Assembly (NCBI RefSeq): GCF_017948455.1
Contig: NZ_JAFFSU010000012.1
Coordinates: 124,001-188,000, forward strand
Direction of reading: 5' to 3'
Length of the DNA stretch: 64,000 nt
Source of the DNA: Streptomyces sp. GESEQ-4
Lineage (GTDB): Bacteria > Actinomycetota > Actinomycetes > Streptomycetales > Streptomycetaceae
The position numbers were made by a program, and so were the translations under genes. A model generated the notes under the pieces. The model was not told the origin of the DNA, did no database searches, and saw nothing but the letters and a program-made list of their open reading frames with translations. This document shows, in pieces, positions 23,429-32,237 of this stretch; the first letter of the stretch is position 1, and each line of letters starts with the position of its first letter.

Positions 23429-24356
23429 GCCGTACCCATTCCGGTGTCCAGACTCCGGTGGCGGGGCGGCCGGGGTAGGCGGAGGTGAGGTGGTGGTGGA
23501 GTACGGCAAGCCCGGGGTGGGGATTGTCGGTGCGCCAGAGCAGTGAGTGCGGGTAGACGGGGGTCGGGTCGCGCATCGGGATGCGGCGCAGGTCATAGCC
23601 CGCGGGCCAGACCAGAGGGGTCCGCTCGCTGAGGAACGTCGCCAGGGTCGAGGAGCCGCCGATGGTGTCGAGCAGGTCCTCGACGCCGAAGTTGGGGCCT
23701 GTCGCCTCGATGGTGAAACCGAAGGCGGCCGCAAGCTCGTCGTAGTACGCCGCCCACTCCGTGCCGGGGTCGTTGCCGGGCATCCAGATCCGGCAGCCCG
23801 CGAGCTGTACGGGCGTGACCGACTGCTCGCCGGCGAGCGCGTGGGCGGGGCCGGTGACCAGTTGGAGGGGCTCGTCGAGGACCGGCACGGCCTCGATGTC
23901 GTCGGGGAGGCTCCGTCCGGGCATGAGCACGGCGCGGAGGGTCGCGTCGATCGTGCCGGACTCGACGGCGTCGATGGCCCGGTCCGCGCCGAACAGGGTC
24001 ACCACGTCCAGCTCGATGTCCGGATACGCCCGGTGGAAGTCGCGCACCAGGCCTCCCGTCGCGACGCGGCGGCCGACCACGTCGACGCGCAGCGCGCGGC
24101 TGCCGGGCCGTACGGAGGCGGCTGCCCGCTCGGCGGCTCGCAGGAGCGTGCGGGCGTGGGGCAGGAAGGCCTGCCCGTCGATGGTGAGCTCGGCGCCGCG
24201 TGCGGTGCGGGTGAACAGCCGTACGCCGAGTTCCGCCTCCAGCGCCGCGACGCGCTTGGACACCGCCTGCTGGGTGAGCGAGAGGTCGGCGGCGGCCTTC
24301 TGGAACTGTCCCGCGTCGACGGCGACGACGAAGGTGCGGACGGCGTTGAGATCCAT
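23412..24356 (-). CDS. LysR-family transcriptional regulator
   Basis: A 314-residue LysR regulator with an N-terminal winged HTH (VRTFVVAVDAGQFQKAAADLSLTQQAVSKRVAALE, about residues 6-40) and a type-2 periplasmic-binding-like effector domain. It is divergent from the DnaE-type polymerase gene, with an ACAACC-TCT-GGTTGT dyad at its promoter. LysR proteins usually control a divergent neighbour, which would make the polymerase gene a possible target; that would be unusual. Its 3' end overlaps the convergent isomerase by 17 nt. Confidence 0.9.
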   Translation of the reverse strand: MDLNAVRTFVVAVDAGQFQKAAADLSLTQQAVSKRVAALEAELGVRLFTRTARGAELTIDGQAFLPHARTLLRAAERAAASVRPGSRALRVDVVGRRVATGGLVRDFHRAYPDIELDVVTLFGADRAIDAVESGTIDATLRAVLMPGRSLPDDIEAVPVLDEPLQLVTGPAHALAGEQSVTPVQLAGCRIWMPGNDPGTEWAAYYDELAAAFGFTIEATGPNFGVEDLLDTIGGSSTLATFLSERTPLVWPAGYDLRRIPMRDPTPVYPHSLLWRTDNPHPGLAVLHHHLTSAYPGRPATGVWTPEWVRPTPTR

Positions 24357-24374
24357 GCCGCCCAGCCTAGAGAT

Positions 24375-24389
24375 ACAACCTCTGGTTGT
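24375..24389. promoter_or_regulatory. LysR-type dyad
   Basis: ACAACC (24375-24380) and GGTTGT (24384-24389) form a perfect 6-bp dyad with 3-nt centre, 18 bp upstream of the LysR start and about 95 bp before the polymerase start. It fits an auto-regulatory LysR site. Confidence 0.5.
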
Positions 24390-24481
24390 GCACTCGCAGT
24401 GTGTAAGTTGTTTGATCTGGGCATTTACCTCTCGCTTTGATGCTCCGAGTCAACGTGACGTTGAGCGGAGGTCACTCGCCC

Positions 24482-27400
24482 GTGCCGGATTCCTTTGTCC
24501 ATCTGCACAACCACACCGAGTACTCGATGCTGGACGGCGCGCAGAAGCTCCGGCCGCTGTTCACCGAGGTGGCACGGCAGCGGATGCCCGCGATCGCCAT
24601 GAGCGATCACGGCAACATGTTCGGTGCCTACGAGTTCGCACAGGTCGCCAAGGACTCCGAGGGCATCAAGCCGATCATCGGCATCGAGGCGTACGTGGCA
24701 CCCTCCTCCCGGTTCGTCCGGAAACAGGAGTTCTGGGGGCCCGGTGGCCGTCGCGCCATGAGCGCGGACGGTGAGGGGTCGAAGGATGTCTCCGGTGGCG
24801 GCCGCTTCACCCACATGACCATGTGGGCGCGTGACAGCCAGGGCCTGCGGAACCTGTTCTGGCTCAGTACGCAGGCCAGTTATGAAGGTCAGTTCCCGGC
24901 CGGAAAGCCGCGTATGGACCGCGAGTTGATCGCTGAACGGCCGGAAGGCGTCATCGCCACCACCGGCTGCCCCTCCGGCGAGATCCAGACCCGCCTGCGG
25001 CTGAACCAGTACGACGAGGCGAAGGCCGCCGCCGCGGCCTACCAGGAGATCTTCGGCCGTGAGAACTACTTCCTGGAGCTGATGGACCATGGCCTGGACA
25101 TCGAACGTGAGGTCCGTGAAGGCCTGTTGCGCCTGGCCAAGGAACTGAACATTCCGCTCCTGGCCACCAATGACGCGCACTACGTCACCGAGGACCAGGC
25201 CGACGCCCACGACAGCCTGCTGTGCATCGGGGTCGGCAAGAACAAGGACGACCCGAACCGCTTCCGTTTCAACGGCTCCGGCTACTACCTCAAGAGCGCC
25301 GCCGAGATGCGCGGCCTGTTCTCGGAGCTGCCGGAAGCCTGCGACAACACCCTGCTGATCGCCGAGCGCATCGAGTCCTACGACGAGGTCTTCGACTACG
25401 TCGACGAGATGCCGCGGTTCCCGGACGTGCCCGAAGGCGAGACCCAGGAGTCCTGGCTGCGCAAGGAAGTCCTCAAGGGCTTGGCGATGCGCTACGGGGA
25501 CCCGATCCCCCAGCACGTCCTGGACCGCTTCGAGACCGAGATGTCGGTCATCGGCCCGATGGGGTTCAGCTCCTACTTCCTCGTCGTGGCGGACATCTGC
25601 CGCCACGCCCGGGACAACAAGATCTCCCTCGGTCCGGGCCGGGGTTCGTGCACCGGCTCGATCGTCGCCTACGCCACCCGCATCACCGAACTGTGCCCCC
25701 TGGAGCACGGCCTTCTCTTCGAGCGGTTCCTGAACCCCGAGCGCATCAACCCGCCGGACGTAGACCTCGACTTCGACGACCGTCAGCGCGACCGGATGGT
25801 TCGCTACGTCACCGAGAAGTACGGCGGGGAGTACACCGCCATGGTGAACACGTTCGGCAAGATCAAGGCCAAGAACGCGATCAAGGACTCCTCGCGCATC
25901 CTGGGCTACCCCTACGCCCACGGCGAGCGGATCACCAAGGCGCTCCCGCCGGACCAGAACGGCAAGCCCGCCCCACTGGCCGCCCTCTTCGACCCCTCCC
26001 ACGAGCGGTACGGCGAGGCCGGCGAGATCCGCCAGATGTACGACAACGAGCCGGACGTGAAGCGGGTCATCGACACCGCCCGCGGGGTGGAGGGCCTCAC
26101 CCGCGGCACCGGCGTGCACGCCGCCGCGGTGATCCTTTCCAAGACGAAGCTCACCGACCGCATCCCGCTGCACATGCGCGCCTCGGACGGCGTGAAGATC
26201 ACCGGCTTCGACTACCCGTCCTGCGAAGCCATGGGCCTGATCAAGATGGACTTCCTCGGGCTGCGGAACCTGGGTGTCATCGACCAGGCCATCGAGAACA
26301 TCCGCGGGAACCGGGGCATCAGCCTGGCCACCGTGGATCCCCTGGACGGTGACCCGTCCACCGTCGTGATCCCTCTGGACGACACCAAGACGTACCGGCT
26401 GCTGGCCGAGGGGAACACGTTCGGTGTCTTCCAACTCGACGGCGGCGGCATGCGCGTCCTGCTCAAGCAGATGGAACCCACCCGGTTCGAGGACATCGCC
26501 GCGGTCAACGCCCTCTACCGGCCAGGCCCGATGGCGGCCAACGCGCACACCAACTACGCGCACCGCAAGACCGGCCGCCAGGAAATCACCCCGATCCACC
26601 CCGAGCTGCGCGACGCCCTGGAGCCGATCCTCGGCAACACCTTCCATCTGCTCGTCTACCAGGAGCAGATCATGGCGATCGCCCGGGAACTGGCCGGCTA
26701 CACCCTCGGCGGCGCCGACCTGCTGCGCCGTGCGATGGGCAAGAAGAAACCGGAGGTGCTGGCCGCGGAGTGGGACAAGTTCCACGACGGCATGCGCGGC
26801 AACGGATTCAGCGACGAAGCCATCAAGGCCCTGTGGGACGTCATGCTCCCGTTCTCCGGCTACGCGTTCAACAAGTCCCACACCGCCGGCTACGGCCTGG
26901 TCTCGTACTGGACCGCCTACCTCAAGGCCAACTACCCGGCCGAGTACATGGCCGCCCTGCTCACCTCGGTCGGCGACGACAAGGACAAGGCCGCGATCTA
27001 CCTCGCCGATGCCCGCAAGAACGGCGTCCGCGTCCTCCAGCCCGACGTGAACGAGTCCGTCTCCGAGTTCACCGCCGTCGGCGACGACGTACGGTTCGGG
27101 CTGAAGTCCGTACGCAACGTCGGTGACAACGTCATCGAGGCCATCGTCGACGCACGTCGCCGGAAGGGGAAGTTCACTTCGTTCTCCGACTTCCTCGGCA
27201 AAGCCGACCTGCCGGCACTGAACAAGCGGGCCGTGGAGTCCCTGATCAAGGCCGGCACCTTCGACTCCCTGCGGCACTCCCGCAAGGGCCTCACCGCCAT
27301 CCACGAGGACGCCATCGACGCGATCATCCCCGTGAAGAAGGCGGCAAGCTTCGGGCAGGACGATCTCTTCGCCGACCTGGGCGGCGCGGCAGGCGGCGAA

Positions 27401-28078
27401 CCGGCCTTCGGCCTCGACTTCCCCATCGACGACACGGAGTGGCCCCGCAGACAGCTCCTGGCGACCGAACGCGAAATGCTCGGCCTTTACGTCTCCGCCC
27501 ACCCGCTGGACGGCGCCGAGCACGTCCTCTCCAGGGCGCGGGACTGTTCCATCGCCGAACTGCTCGCCTCCGGCCGCACCTCCGGGGACGTCCAGCTCTC
27601 CGGACTGATCACCGGCATCCAGCTCAAGATGACCAAACAAGGCAACGCCTGGGCCGTCGTCAACCTCGCGGACCGTGACGCCGGCATCGAGGTCCTGTTC
27701 TTCCCCGCCGCCTACCAGCTCGTACAGCAGGCACTGGTTGAAGACAACGTGATCTCCGTCAAGGGCAAGATCGAAGACCGGGACGGAACGGTGAACATCT
27801 TCGGGAGGGAACTCGCCGTACTGGACGTGTCCTCCGCCGAACACGGCAGCAGGCCTCCCGTTCGGCTCGCGCTCCCCGCCCACCGCATCACCGAACAGTC
27901 CGTGAAGGAACTCAAGCGCATCCTCGCGGACCACCCGGGCGCCAGCCCCGTACATCTCACCGTCCGAGGCGCTCGCAAGACCACGGTCTACGCCCTACAG
28001 GCCACCGTGGATCCCACGACCATCGCCTCCGACGTGAAGGGCGCCTTCGGAGCCGACGCCTGGGAGGGCGTTGCATAA
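24482..28078 (+). CDS. dnaE: DNA polymerase III alpha subunit, DnaE1-type paralogue
   Basis: A 1198-residue C-family replicative polymerase. The N-terminal PHP domain retains candidate metal ligands (His7 and His9 in FVHLHNH, SDHGN, GIEAY, Cys in TTGCPSGE, and NDAHY), so 3'-5' proofreading is plausible. Catalytic aspartates are Asp428 and Asp430 in PDVDLDFDD and Asp590 in KMDFLGLR. Helix-hairpin-helix and OB domains follow (VQLSGLITGIQLKMTKQGNAW). The GTG at 24482 with GGAGGT 10 nt upstream is preferred to the TTG/ATG pair at 24437-24440. Overall similarity is to DnaE1 rather than to the shorter ImuC/DnaE2 class. There are no imuA or imuB neighbours. It stands alone, divergent from LysR. I infer a second DnaE1-like copy, because the main dnaE is normally in another context. 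Confidence 0.9.
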   Translation: MPDSFVHLHNHTEYSMLDGAQKLRPLFTEVARQRMPAIAMSDHGNMFGAYEFAQVAKDSEGIKPIIGIEAYVAPSSRFVRKQEFWGPGGRRAMSADGEGSKDVSGGGRFTHMTMWARDSQGLRNLFWLSTQASYEGQFPAGKPRMDRELIAERPEGVIATTGCPSGEIQTRLRLNQYDEAKAAAAAYQEIFGRENYFLELMDHGLDIEREVREGLLRLAKELNIPLLATNDAHYVTEDQADAHDSLLCIGVGKNKDDPNRFRFNGSGYYLKSAAEMRGLFSELPEACDNTLLIAERIESYDEVFDYVDEMPRFPDVPEGETQESWLRKEVLKGLAMRYGDPIPQHVLDRFETEMSVIGPMGFSSYFLVVADICRHARDNKISLGPGRGSCTGSIVAYATRITELCPLEHGLLFERFLNPERINPPDVDLDFDDRQRDRMVRYVTEKYGGEYTAMVNTFGKIKAKNAIKDSSRILGYPYAHGERITKALPPDQNGKPAPLAALFDPSHERYGEAGEIRQMYDNEPDVKRVIDTARGVEGLTRGTGVHAAAVILSKTKLTDRIPLHMRASDGVKITGFDYPSCEAMGLIKMDFLGLRNLGVIDQAIENIRGNRGISLATVDPLDGDPSTVVIPLDDTKTYRLLAEGNTFGVFQLDGGGMRVLLKQMEPTRFEDIAAVNALYRPGPMAANAHTNYAHRKTGRQEITPIHPELRDALEPILGNTFHLLVYQEQIMAIARELAGYTLGGADLLRRAMGKKKPEVLAAEWDKFHDGMRGNGFSDEAIKALWDVMLPFSGYAFNKSHTAGYGLVSYWTAYLKANYPAEYMAALLTSVGDDKDKAAIYLADARKNGVRVLQPDVNESVSEFTAVGDDVRFGLKSVRNVGDNVIEAIVDARRRKGKFTSFSDFLGKADLPALNKRAVESLIKAGTFDSLRHSRKGLTAIHEDAIDAIIPVKKAASFGQDDLFADLGGAAGGEPAFGLDFPIDDTEWPRRQLLATEREMLGLYVSAHPLDGAEHVLSRARDCSIAELLASGRTSGDVQLSGLITGIQLKMTKQGNAWAVVNLADRDAGIEVLFFPAAYQLVQQALVEDNVISVKGKIEDRDGTVNIFGRELAVLDVSSAEHGSRPPVRLALPAHRITEQSVKELKRILADHPGASPVHLTVRGARKTTVYALQATVDPTTIASDVKGAFGADAWEGVA

Positions 28079-28099
28079 GGTGCCTCGGCCGACTTTTCC

Positions 28100-28777
28100 T
28101 CACGATCGCGGAGAAGTGACCGCCGACACCCTGGCCAGCCGCCCCTCCAGCCGTGCCCTGCACGTCGGCCACTCCGTCGCCGTAATCGAATAGATCGCGG
28201 AGTCGCGCAAGCGGCCATCCTCACCCGGCGCCCAGGAGCGGGACCAGTTCCTGAGTACGCCCTCGAAGTGGGCGCCGGTTGCTGCGATCGCCGCGCGGGA
28301 GCGGCTGTTGCGGGCGTCGGTTTTCAGGTCCAGCCGGGACACGTTCCACTCCTCAAAGGCATGCCGGAAGAGGAGGAGCTTGGCCTCCGTGTTCACGCCC
28401 GTGCCCTGGGCCGACGCCGCCAGCCAGGTGAAGCCGACCTCGATGGCGTCCAAGCGGTCGTCGGAGAGCCAGGAGCGTGGCTCCCAGTACGACGTCGTAC
28501 CGAGCGCGCGTCCCGAGGCGACCGACACCTGGGCGTACGGTGCCAGGAGGCCCGTCGCCGCCCGGGCCAGCTGCGCGTCGATGTACGCGCCGACCTCGTC
28601 CGCCCTCGGCACCCACGTGAACTCGTACGAACCCCGGTCCTCCTCCGCCGCCACCGCCAAGTCGGCCGCGTGGCTGTGGTCCAGCGGTTCCAGGCGCACG
28701 TGGGCGCCCTCCAGGACCGGCCCCTCCAGCTGGAAGCCCAACTCCCCACGCTCCCTCGCGAATCCACCGACGGTCAT
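28100..28777 (-). CDS. GNAT-family N-acetyltransferase (RimJ/RimL-like)
   Basis: A protein of about 225 residues with a RimJ/RimL-type acetyltransferase_3 domain. It begins LEGAHVRLEPLDHSHAADL, has GTTSYWEPRSW and the conserved IEVGFTWLAASAQGTGVNTEAKLLLFRHAFEEW (acetyl-CoA site), then RLDLKTDARNSRSRAAIAATGAHFEGVLR. The start is uncertain: ATG 28777 has no clear ribosome site, while a TTG at 28744 follows GAGGGAG and GGGGAG. It is convergent with the polymerase gene, 21 bp apart. It likely acetylates an N-terminus or small molecule. Confidence 0.82.
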   Translation of the reverse strand: MTVGGFARERGELGFQLEGPVLEGAHVRLEPLDHSHAADLAVAAEEDRGSYEFTWVPRADEVGAYIDAQLARAATGLLAPYAQVSVASGRALGTTSYWEPRSWLSDDRLDAIEVGFTWLAASAQGTGVNTEAKLLLFRHAFEEWNVSRLDLKTDARNSRSRAAIAATGAHFEGVLRNWSRSWAPGEDGRLRDSAIYSITATEWPTCRARLEGRLARVSAVTSPRS

Positions 28778-28994
28778 TCGGCATTGAAGATCTGGGGGAA
28801 GTCTCCCGTGCGCACCCAAATCCGTCGAAGGAGTTTCCCGGCGGAACCGGGTGACGTACGCCTGCTGCCCGACCGTCTCCTCCATGTCCCGGTACCCCGG
28901 ATTGGTCCAGGTGGCCCCTATCGCGGTGCTCCCCCGTGCGCGAGGGTGACAGGGGCGACGGGGCCCGCGGGGGGAAGTGGGGGGAGTGGGCGGT

Positions 28995-31754
28995 ATGGGG
29001 GATCAGGGCGAGCCGTTCGTCGGGCGGGGGCGTCATCTCTTGGCTCTGGACGGGCAGTTGGCGCACGTGGTCGCCGGGGCGTCCCGGACCGTGTTGGTCG
29101 ACGGGCCCGCCGGGATCGGGAAGACCGCGCTGATCGGGCGTTTCGTCGGCGGGCATCCGGACGCCGAGGTGCTGAAGGCGTGCGGGGAGGAGAACGAGAC
29201 CGGACTTCCGCTCGGGCTGCTCGACCAGTTGCTCTCCCCTGCCGCACACGACGAGCACCACGAACAGGTCCCGCCCCGGGCGCCGGCTGCCGACGCGCCG
29301 ACCGCCGGCGCCCGGCTGCTCGACGTACTCGGCGAACTCCAGACCCGTACCGCCAGGCCGTTGATCCTCGTCGTGGACGATGCGCACTGGGCGGACTTCT
29401 CGTCCCTTCAGGCGCTGGCCTTCGCCCTGCGCCGGCTGCGCGCGGACCGGGTCCTCACGGTCGTCGTCGTACGGGAGGCCGATGATCCGGCGCTGCCCGA
29501 GGGGCTGCGGCGGCTGCTCGCCGGGGAGGGGACGCTGCGGCTGTCGCTGACCGGACTGAGCGCGGGTGAGGTCGGCGAGCTCGCCGCTGCCCGCAGCGGT
29601 GCGCTGCCGCCGACCGCCGTCGTACGGCTGCTGGACCACACCGACGGCAACCCGCTGCACGTGAAGGCGCTGCTCGAACAGGTGCCCCCGGCCCGCCTGA
29701 TGTCGACGGCCTTCCCGCTGCCCGCGCCGCTGGAGTACGCCCGGCTGATCGAACAGCGGCTGGCGGACTGCACCGCCGAGGCTCAGGCCCTGGCCGCCGC
29801 CGCAAGCGTGCTCGGCATGTCCTGCCCGCTGCACCGGGCCGCCCGGCTCGCGGAGCTGAAGGATCCGCTGCCCGCCCTCGAGGAGGCGGTCGGTGCCGGA
29901 CTGCTCGACGAGACGCCGGAGCCGGGCGGCCCCCGCGTGTCCTTTCCCCATCCCATGCTGCGCGCCACCGTCTACCGAAGGCTCGGCCCCGTGCTGCGGC
30001 ACGCGCTGCACCGGGCCGCCGCCGGGCAGGCGGACTCGGCGTACGGCCGTCTCCAGCACCTGGTGCATGCCGCGCAGGGCCCGGACGACACCTTGGCCGG
30101 ACAGCTCGCGGACGCAGCCCACACCGAGGCCGCCGCCCGGCGCTGGGGCAGCGCCGCCCCGCTGCTGCGCGACGCCGCCCGGCTGGCCCGTACGGAGCGG
30201 GACCGTGAGCGGTACGGCGTCGAGGCGATGGAAGCACTGCTGTGGGAGGGCCGGCGCGATGAGGCGCAGGCGGTCTTCGACGAGCTGCCGGGGGACGGCC
30301 GCTCGGCCGCCCATCGGTACGCGCAGGCGCTGCTGCTGCCCTTCGACGGCGACCTCACGCACGCCGAGCCCCTGCTGCGCGAGGCCTGGAACAACTGCGA
30401 CCCCACGACGGACCCGGAGCTGGCCGCGTGCGTCGCCGGAATGCTCAGTTTCATGGCGCTGTCCCTCAACCAGGGCCTGGACGCCGCCGAATGGGCCGAG
30501 CGGTCCCTGCGGCTGTCCGCGCGGCGGGCCTCCAGCACCATGCTGCGCTACGTCCGGATGACCGGTTACGGCCTCAGCGGTGACATCGAGCGCGGGCTCG
30601 CCGTGGCCGCGGAGCTGCCGGACCCCTCGCTCGTCACCGCCGCCGACGTGGATCTGCTCTGCGGCCGCGGTCTGCTGCGGCTGTGGTCGGGCGAACTGGC
30701 GGACGCCGAACGGGACTTACGGGAAGCGGTGTTCATCTGCCGGGACGGGCCGATGATGCTGCGGATCATCGCGATGTTCCAGCTGGGCCTCACGCAGTAC
30801 GCGCTGGGCGCCTGGGAGGAGGCCGTACGGCTCCTGGACTCCGCCGCGTCCCTCACCGACGACACCGGCAACGAACTGCACCCGACGGTGCACTCGGCGG
30901 CCGCGTGGGTGCTCGCCGCCCACGGGGACCACGACCGCGCCGAGTGGCATCTGAGTCAGGTGCCCGGCATACCGGTCGTGCCGGGGACCGTCATGACCGA
31001 GTCCCGGCGGGCGCGCGCCGTTCTCGCGCTTCTGCGGGGCCGGCCGGACACCGCCGCGGCCGAACTGCTGCCGCTCCTGGCAGCGGGCGCCGCCGAGGGA
31101 CTGTGCGAGCCGATGTCCACACCGTGGCGCGATCTGCTGGCCGAGGCGCTCATCGGGCTCGGACGCCTCGACGAGGCGGACCACGCGCTGACCGCCTTCG
31201 AGGCGCTGGCCACCGCTCGTGGTCACGCGGCCGCCTTGGCCACCGGCTGCCGGATCCGGGGCGAGCTGTTCGCGGCCCGGCACCAGCCCGGGGCCGCCGA
31301 GGAGATGTTCGGTACCGGACTCGCGCACGCCGCCCGGGGCACCGCGCCGTACGAACGGGCCCGGCTCCAGCTCGCGTTGGGCGAACTGCTGCGCCGGACC
31401 GGTCGCAGGACCGCCGCCGCGCAGGCGTTACAGGCCGCGCACGAGACCCTGACGGGACTGGGCGCGCTTCCCCTCCTGGAGCGCTGCGCCCGCGAACTCG
31501 CCGCCTGCGGAACGGCCCGCGCGGCCGGGTGTCCCCCGTCGTCACCCGACCGCGCCCCTGTGCTGACCCCGCAGGAACTGGCCGTCGCCCGGCTCGCCGC
31601 CTCCGGTCTCACCAACCGCCAAGTCGCCCGGGAACTGCTGCTCAGCGTGAAGACGGTCGAGTACCACCTGGGCCATGCCTACACGAAGCTCGGCATCTCC
31701 TCCCGGGTCGGGCTGGTGACGCGACTGCCGCCCGGCCCGGTCGCCACCCGATGA
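28995..31754 (+). CDS. LAL-type LuxR-family transcriptional regulator with ATPase domain
   Basis: A 919-residue large ATP-binding LuxR regulator. Walker A is VDGPAGIGKTAL near residue 32 and Walker B is LILVVDDAHWAD near 120. A long helical, TPR-like middle (about 300-820) follows, and the C-terminal LuxR HTH is LTPQELAVARLAASGLTNRQVARELLLSVKTVEYHLGHAYTKLGI. Proteins of this type activate catabolic or secondary-metabolite genes. No biosynthetic cluster is adjacent. The ATG at 28995 follows GGGGAG; a GTG at 28977 is possible. Its TGA and the stop of the convergent gene lie within the palindrome TGACGCGTCA (31752-31761). Confidence 0.92.
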   Translation: MGDQGEPFVGRGRHLLALDGQLAHVVAGASRTVLVDGPAGIGKTALIGRFVGGHPDAEVLKACGEENETGLPLGLLDQLLSPAAHDEHHEQVPPRAPAADAPTAGARLLDVLGELQTRTARPLILVVDDAHWADFSSLQALAFALRRLRADRVLTVVVVREADDPALPEGLRRLLAGEGTLRLSLTGLSAGEVGELAAARSGALPPTAVVRLLDHTDGNPLHVKALLEQVPPARLMSTAFPLPAPLEYARLIEQRLADCTAEAQALAAAASVLGMSCPLHRAARLAELKDPLPALEEAVGAGLLDETPEPGGPRVSFPHPMLRATVYRRLGPVLRHALHRAAAGQADSAYGRLQHLVHAAQGPDDTLAGQLADAAHTEAAARRWGSAAPLLRDAARLARTERDRERYGVEAMEALLWEGRRDEAQAVFDELPGDGRSAAHRYAQALLLPFDGDLTHAEPLLREAWNNCDPTTDPELAACVAGMLSFMALSLNQGLDAAEWAERSLRLSARRASSTMLRYVRMTGYGLSGDIERGLAVAAELPDPSLVTAADVDLLCGRGLLRLWSGELADAERDLREAVFICRDGPMMLRIIAMFQLGLTQYALGAWEEAVRLLDSAASLTDDTGNELHPTVHSAAAWVLAAHGDHDRAEWHLSQVPGIPVVPGTVMTESRRARAVLALLRGRPDTAAAELLPLLAAGAAEGLCEPMSTPWRDLLAEALIGLGRLDEADHALTAFEALATARGHAAALATGCRIRGELFAARHQPGAAEEMFGTGLAHAARGTAPYERARLQLALGELLRRTGRRTAAAQALQAAHETLTGLGALPLLERCARELAACGTARAAGCPPSSPDRAPVLTPQELAVARLAASGLTNRQVARELLLSVKTVEYHLGHAYTKLGISSRVGLVTRLPPGPVATR

Positions 31755-31758
31755 CGCG

Positions 31759-32160
31759 TCAGCGCTGGATGAGGAAGCGCGGGCTGGTCGCGAAGCTCGC
31801 GTCCGGGTCCTGCAGCCCCATGTACACCGAGGCGTAGACCTCGCACTGGTGCCCCTTGTGCTTGTTCAGCTCGGCGGCGGTGATGCCGAACACGAACACG
31901 CTCTGCTGCTTGTCCCAGGGGGCCTGGCTGAGCAGCCCGCTGACCAGGTTGGCCGTCGTCGTCGGGATGTTCGTGCCGCTGACGAGGTCCTTGACGGTGA
32001 CCTCGACCTCGTACGGCGCCCCGATCCGGAAGATGGCGTCCCCCGCCTCGACCTCCACCGCGACCTCGGCCGTCTCCTTGGGGTTCAGGGTCGGGTCGGC
32101 GCTCGGGCTGGTCGTGTTCCGGGCGAACACCCGGACGATCTCAACGTCGTTCGGTCCCAC
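31759..32160 (-). CDS. Conserved hypothetical protein, unrecognised
   Basis: A 133-residue soluble protein I do not recognise. Composition alternates polar and beta-branched residues (VEIVRVFARNTT, AEVAVEVEAGDAIF, YEVEVTVKDLVSGTNIP), suggesting a beta-sandwich. There is no signal peptide or membrane helix. The GTG at 32160 (VGPNDVEIV) is chosen because GAGGGAG lies 9 nt upstream; an ATG at 32169 abuts that ribosome site. It is convergent with the LAL gene with a 4-bp gap and lies downstream of the EPSP-synthase paralogue on the same strand (77-bp gap). Confidence 0.7.
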   Translation of the reverse strand: MGPNDVEIVRVFARNTTSPSADPTLNPKETAEVAVEVEAGDAIFRIGAPYEVEVTVKDLVSGTNIPTTTANLVSGLLSQAPWDKQQSVFVFGITAAELNKHKGHQCEVYASVYMGLQDPDASFATSPRFLIQR

Positions 32161-32237
32161 AGCGATCATCTCCCTCGTACGGGAAGCGTGCCGTCCGGCC
32201 CCCTGCCGGGCATGCTCCGCATCCCTCGCCGGAGACA

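Noticed and set aside
24425..27955. 1176-codon open frame opposite the polymerase
   Set aside because: Antisense shadow of dnaE with no motif, despite its great length.
24482..28078. ImuC/DnaE2 mutagenic polymerase cassette
   Set aside because: The protein is DnaE1-like with intact PHP ligands, and imuA and imuB homologues are absent.
28353..30362. 669-codon open frame opposite the LAL regulator
   Set aside because: Antisense shadow; no domain and poor composition for a protein.
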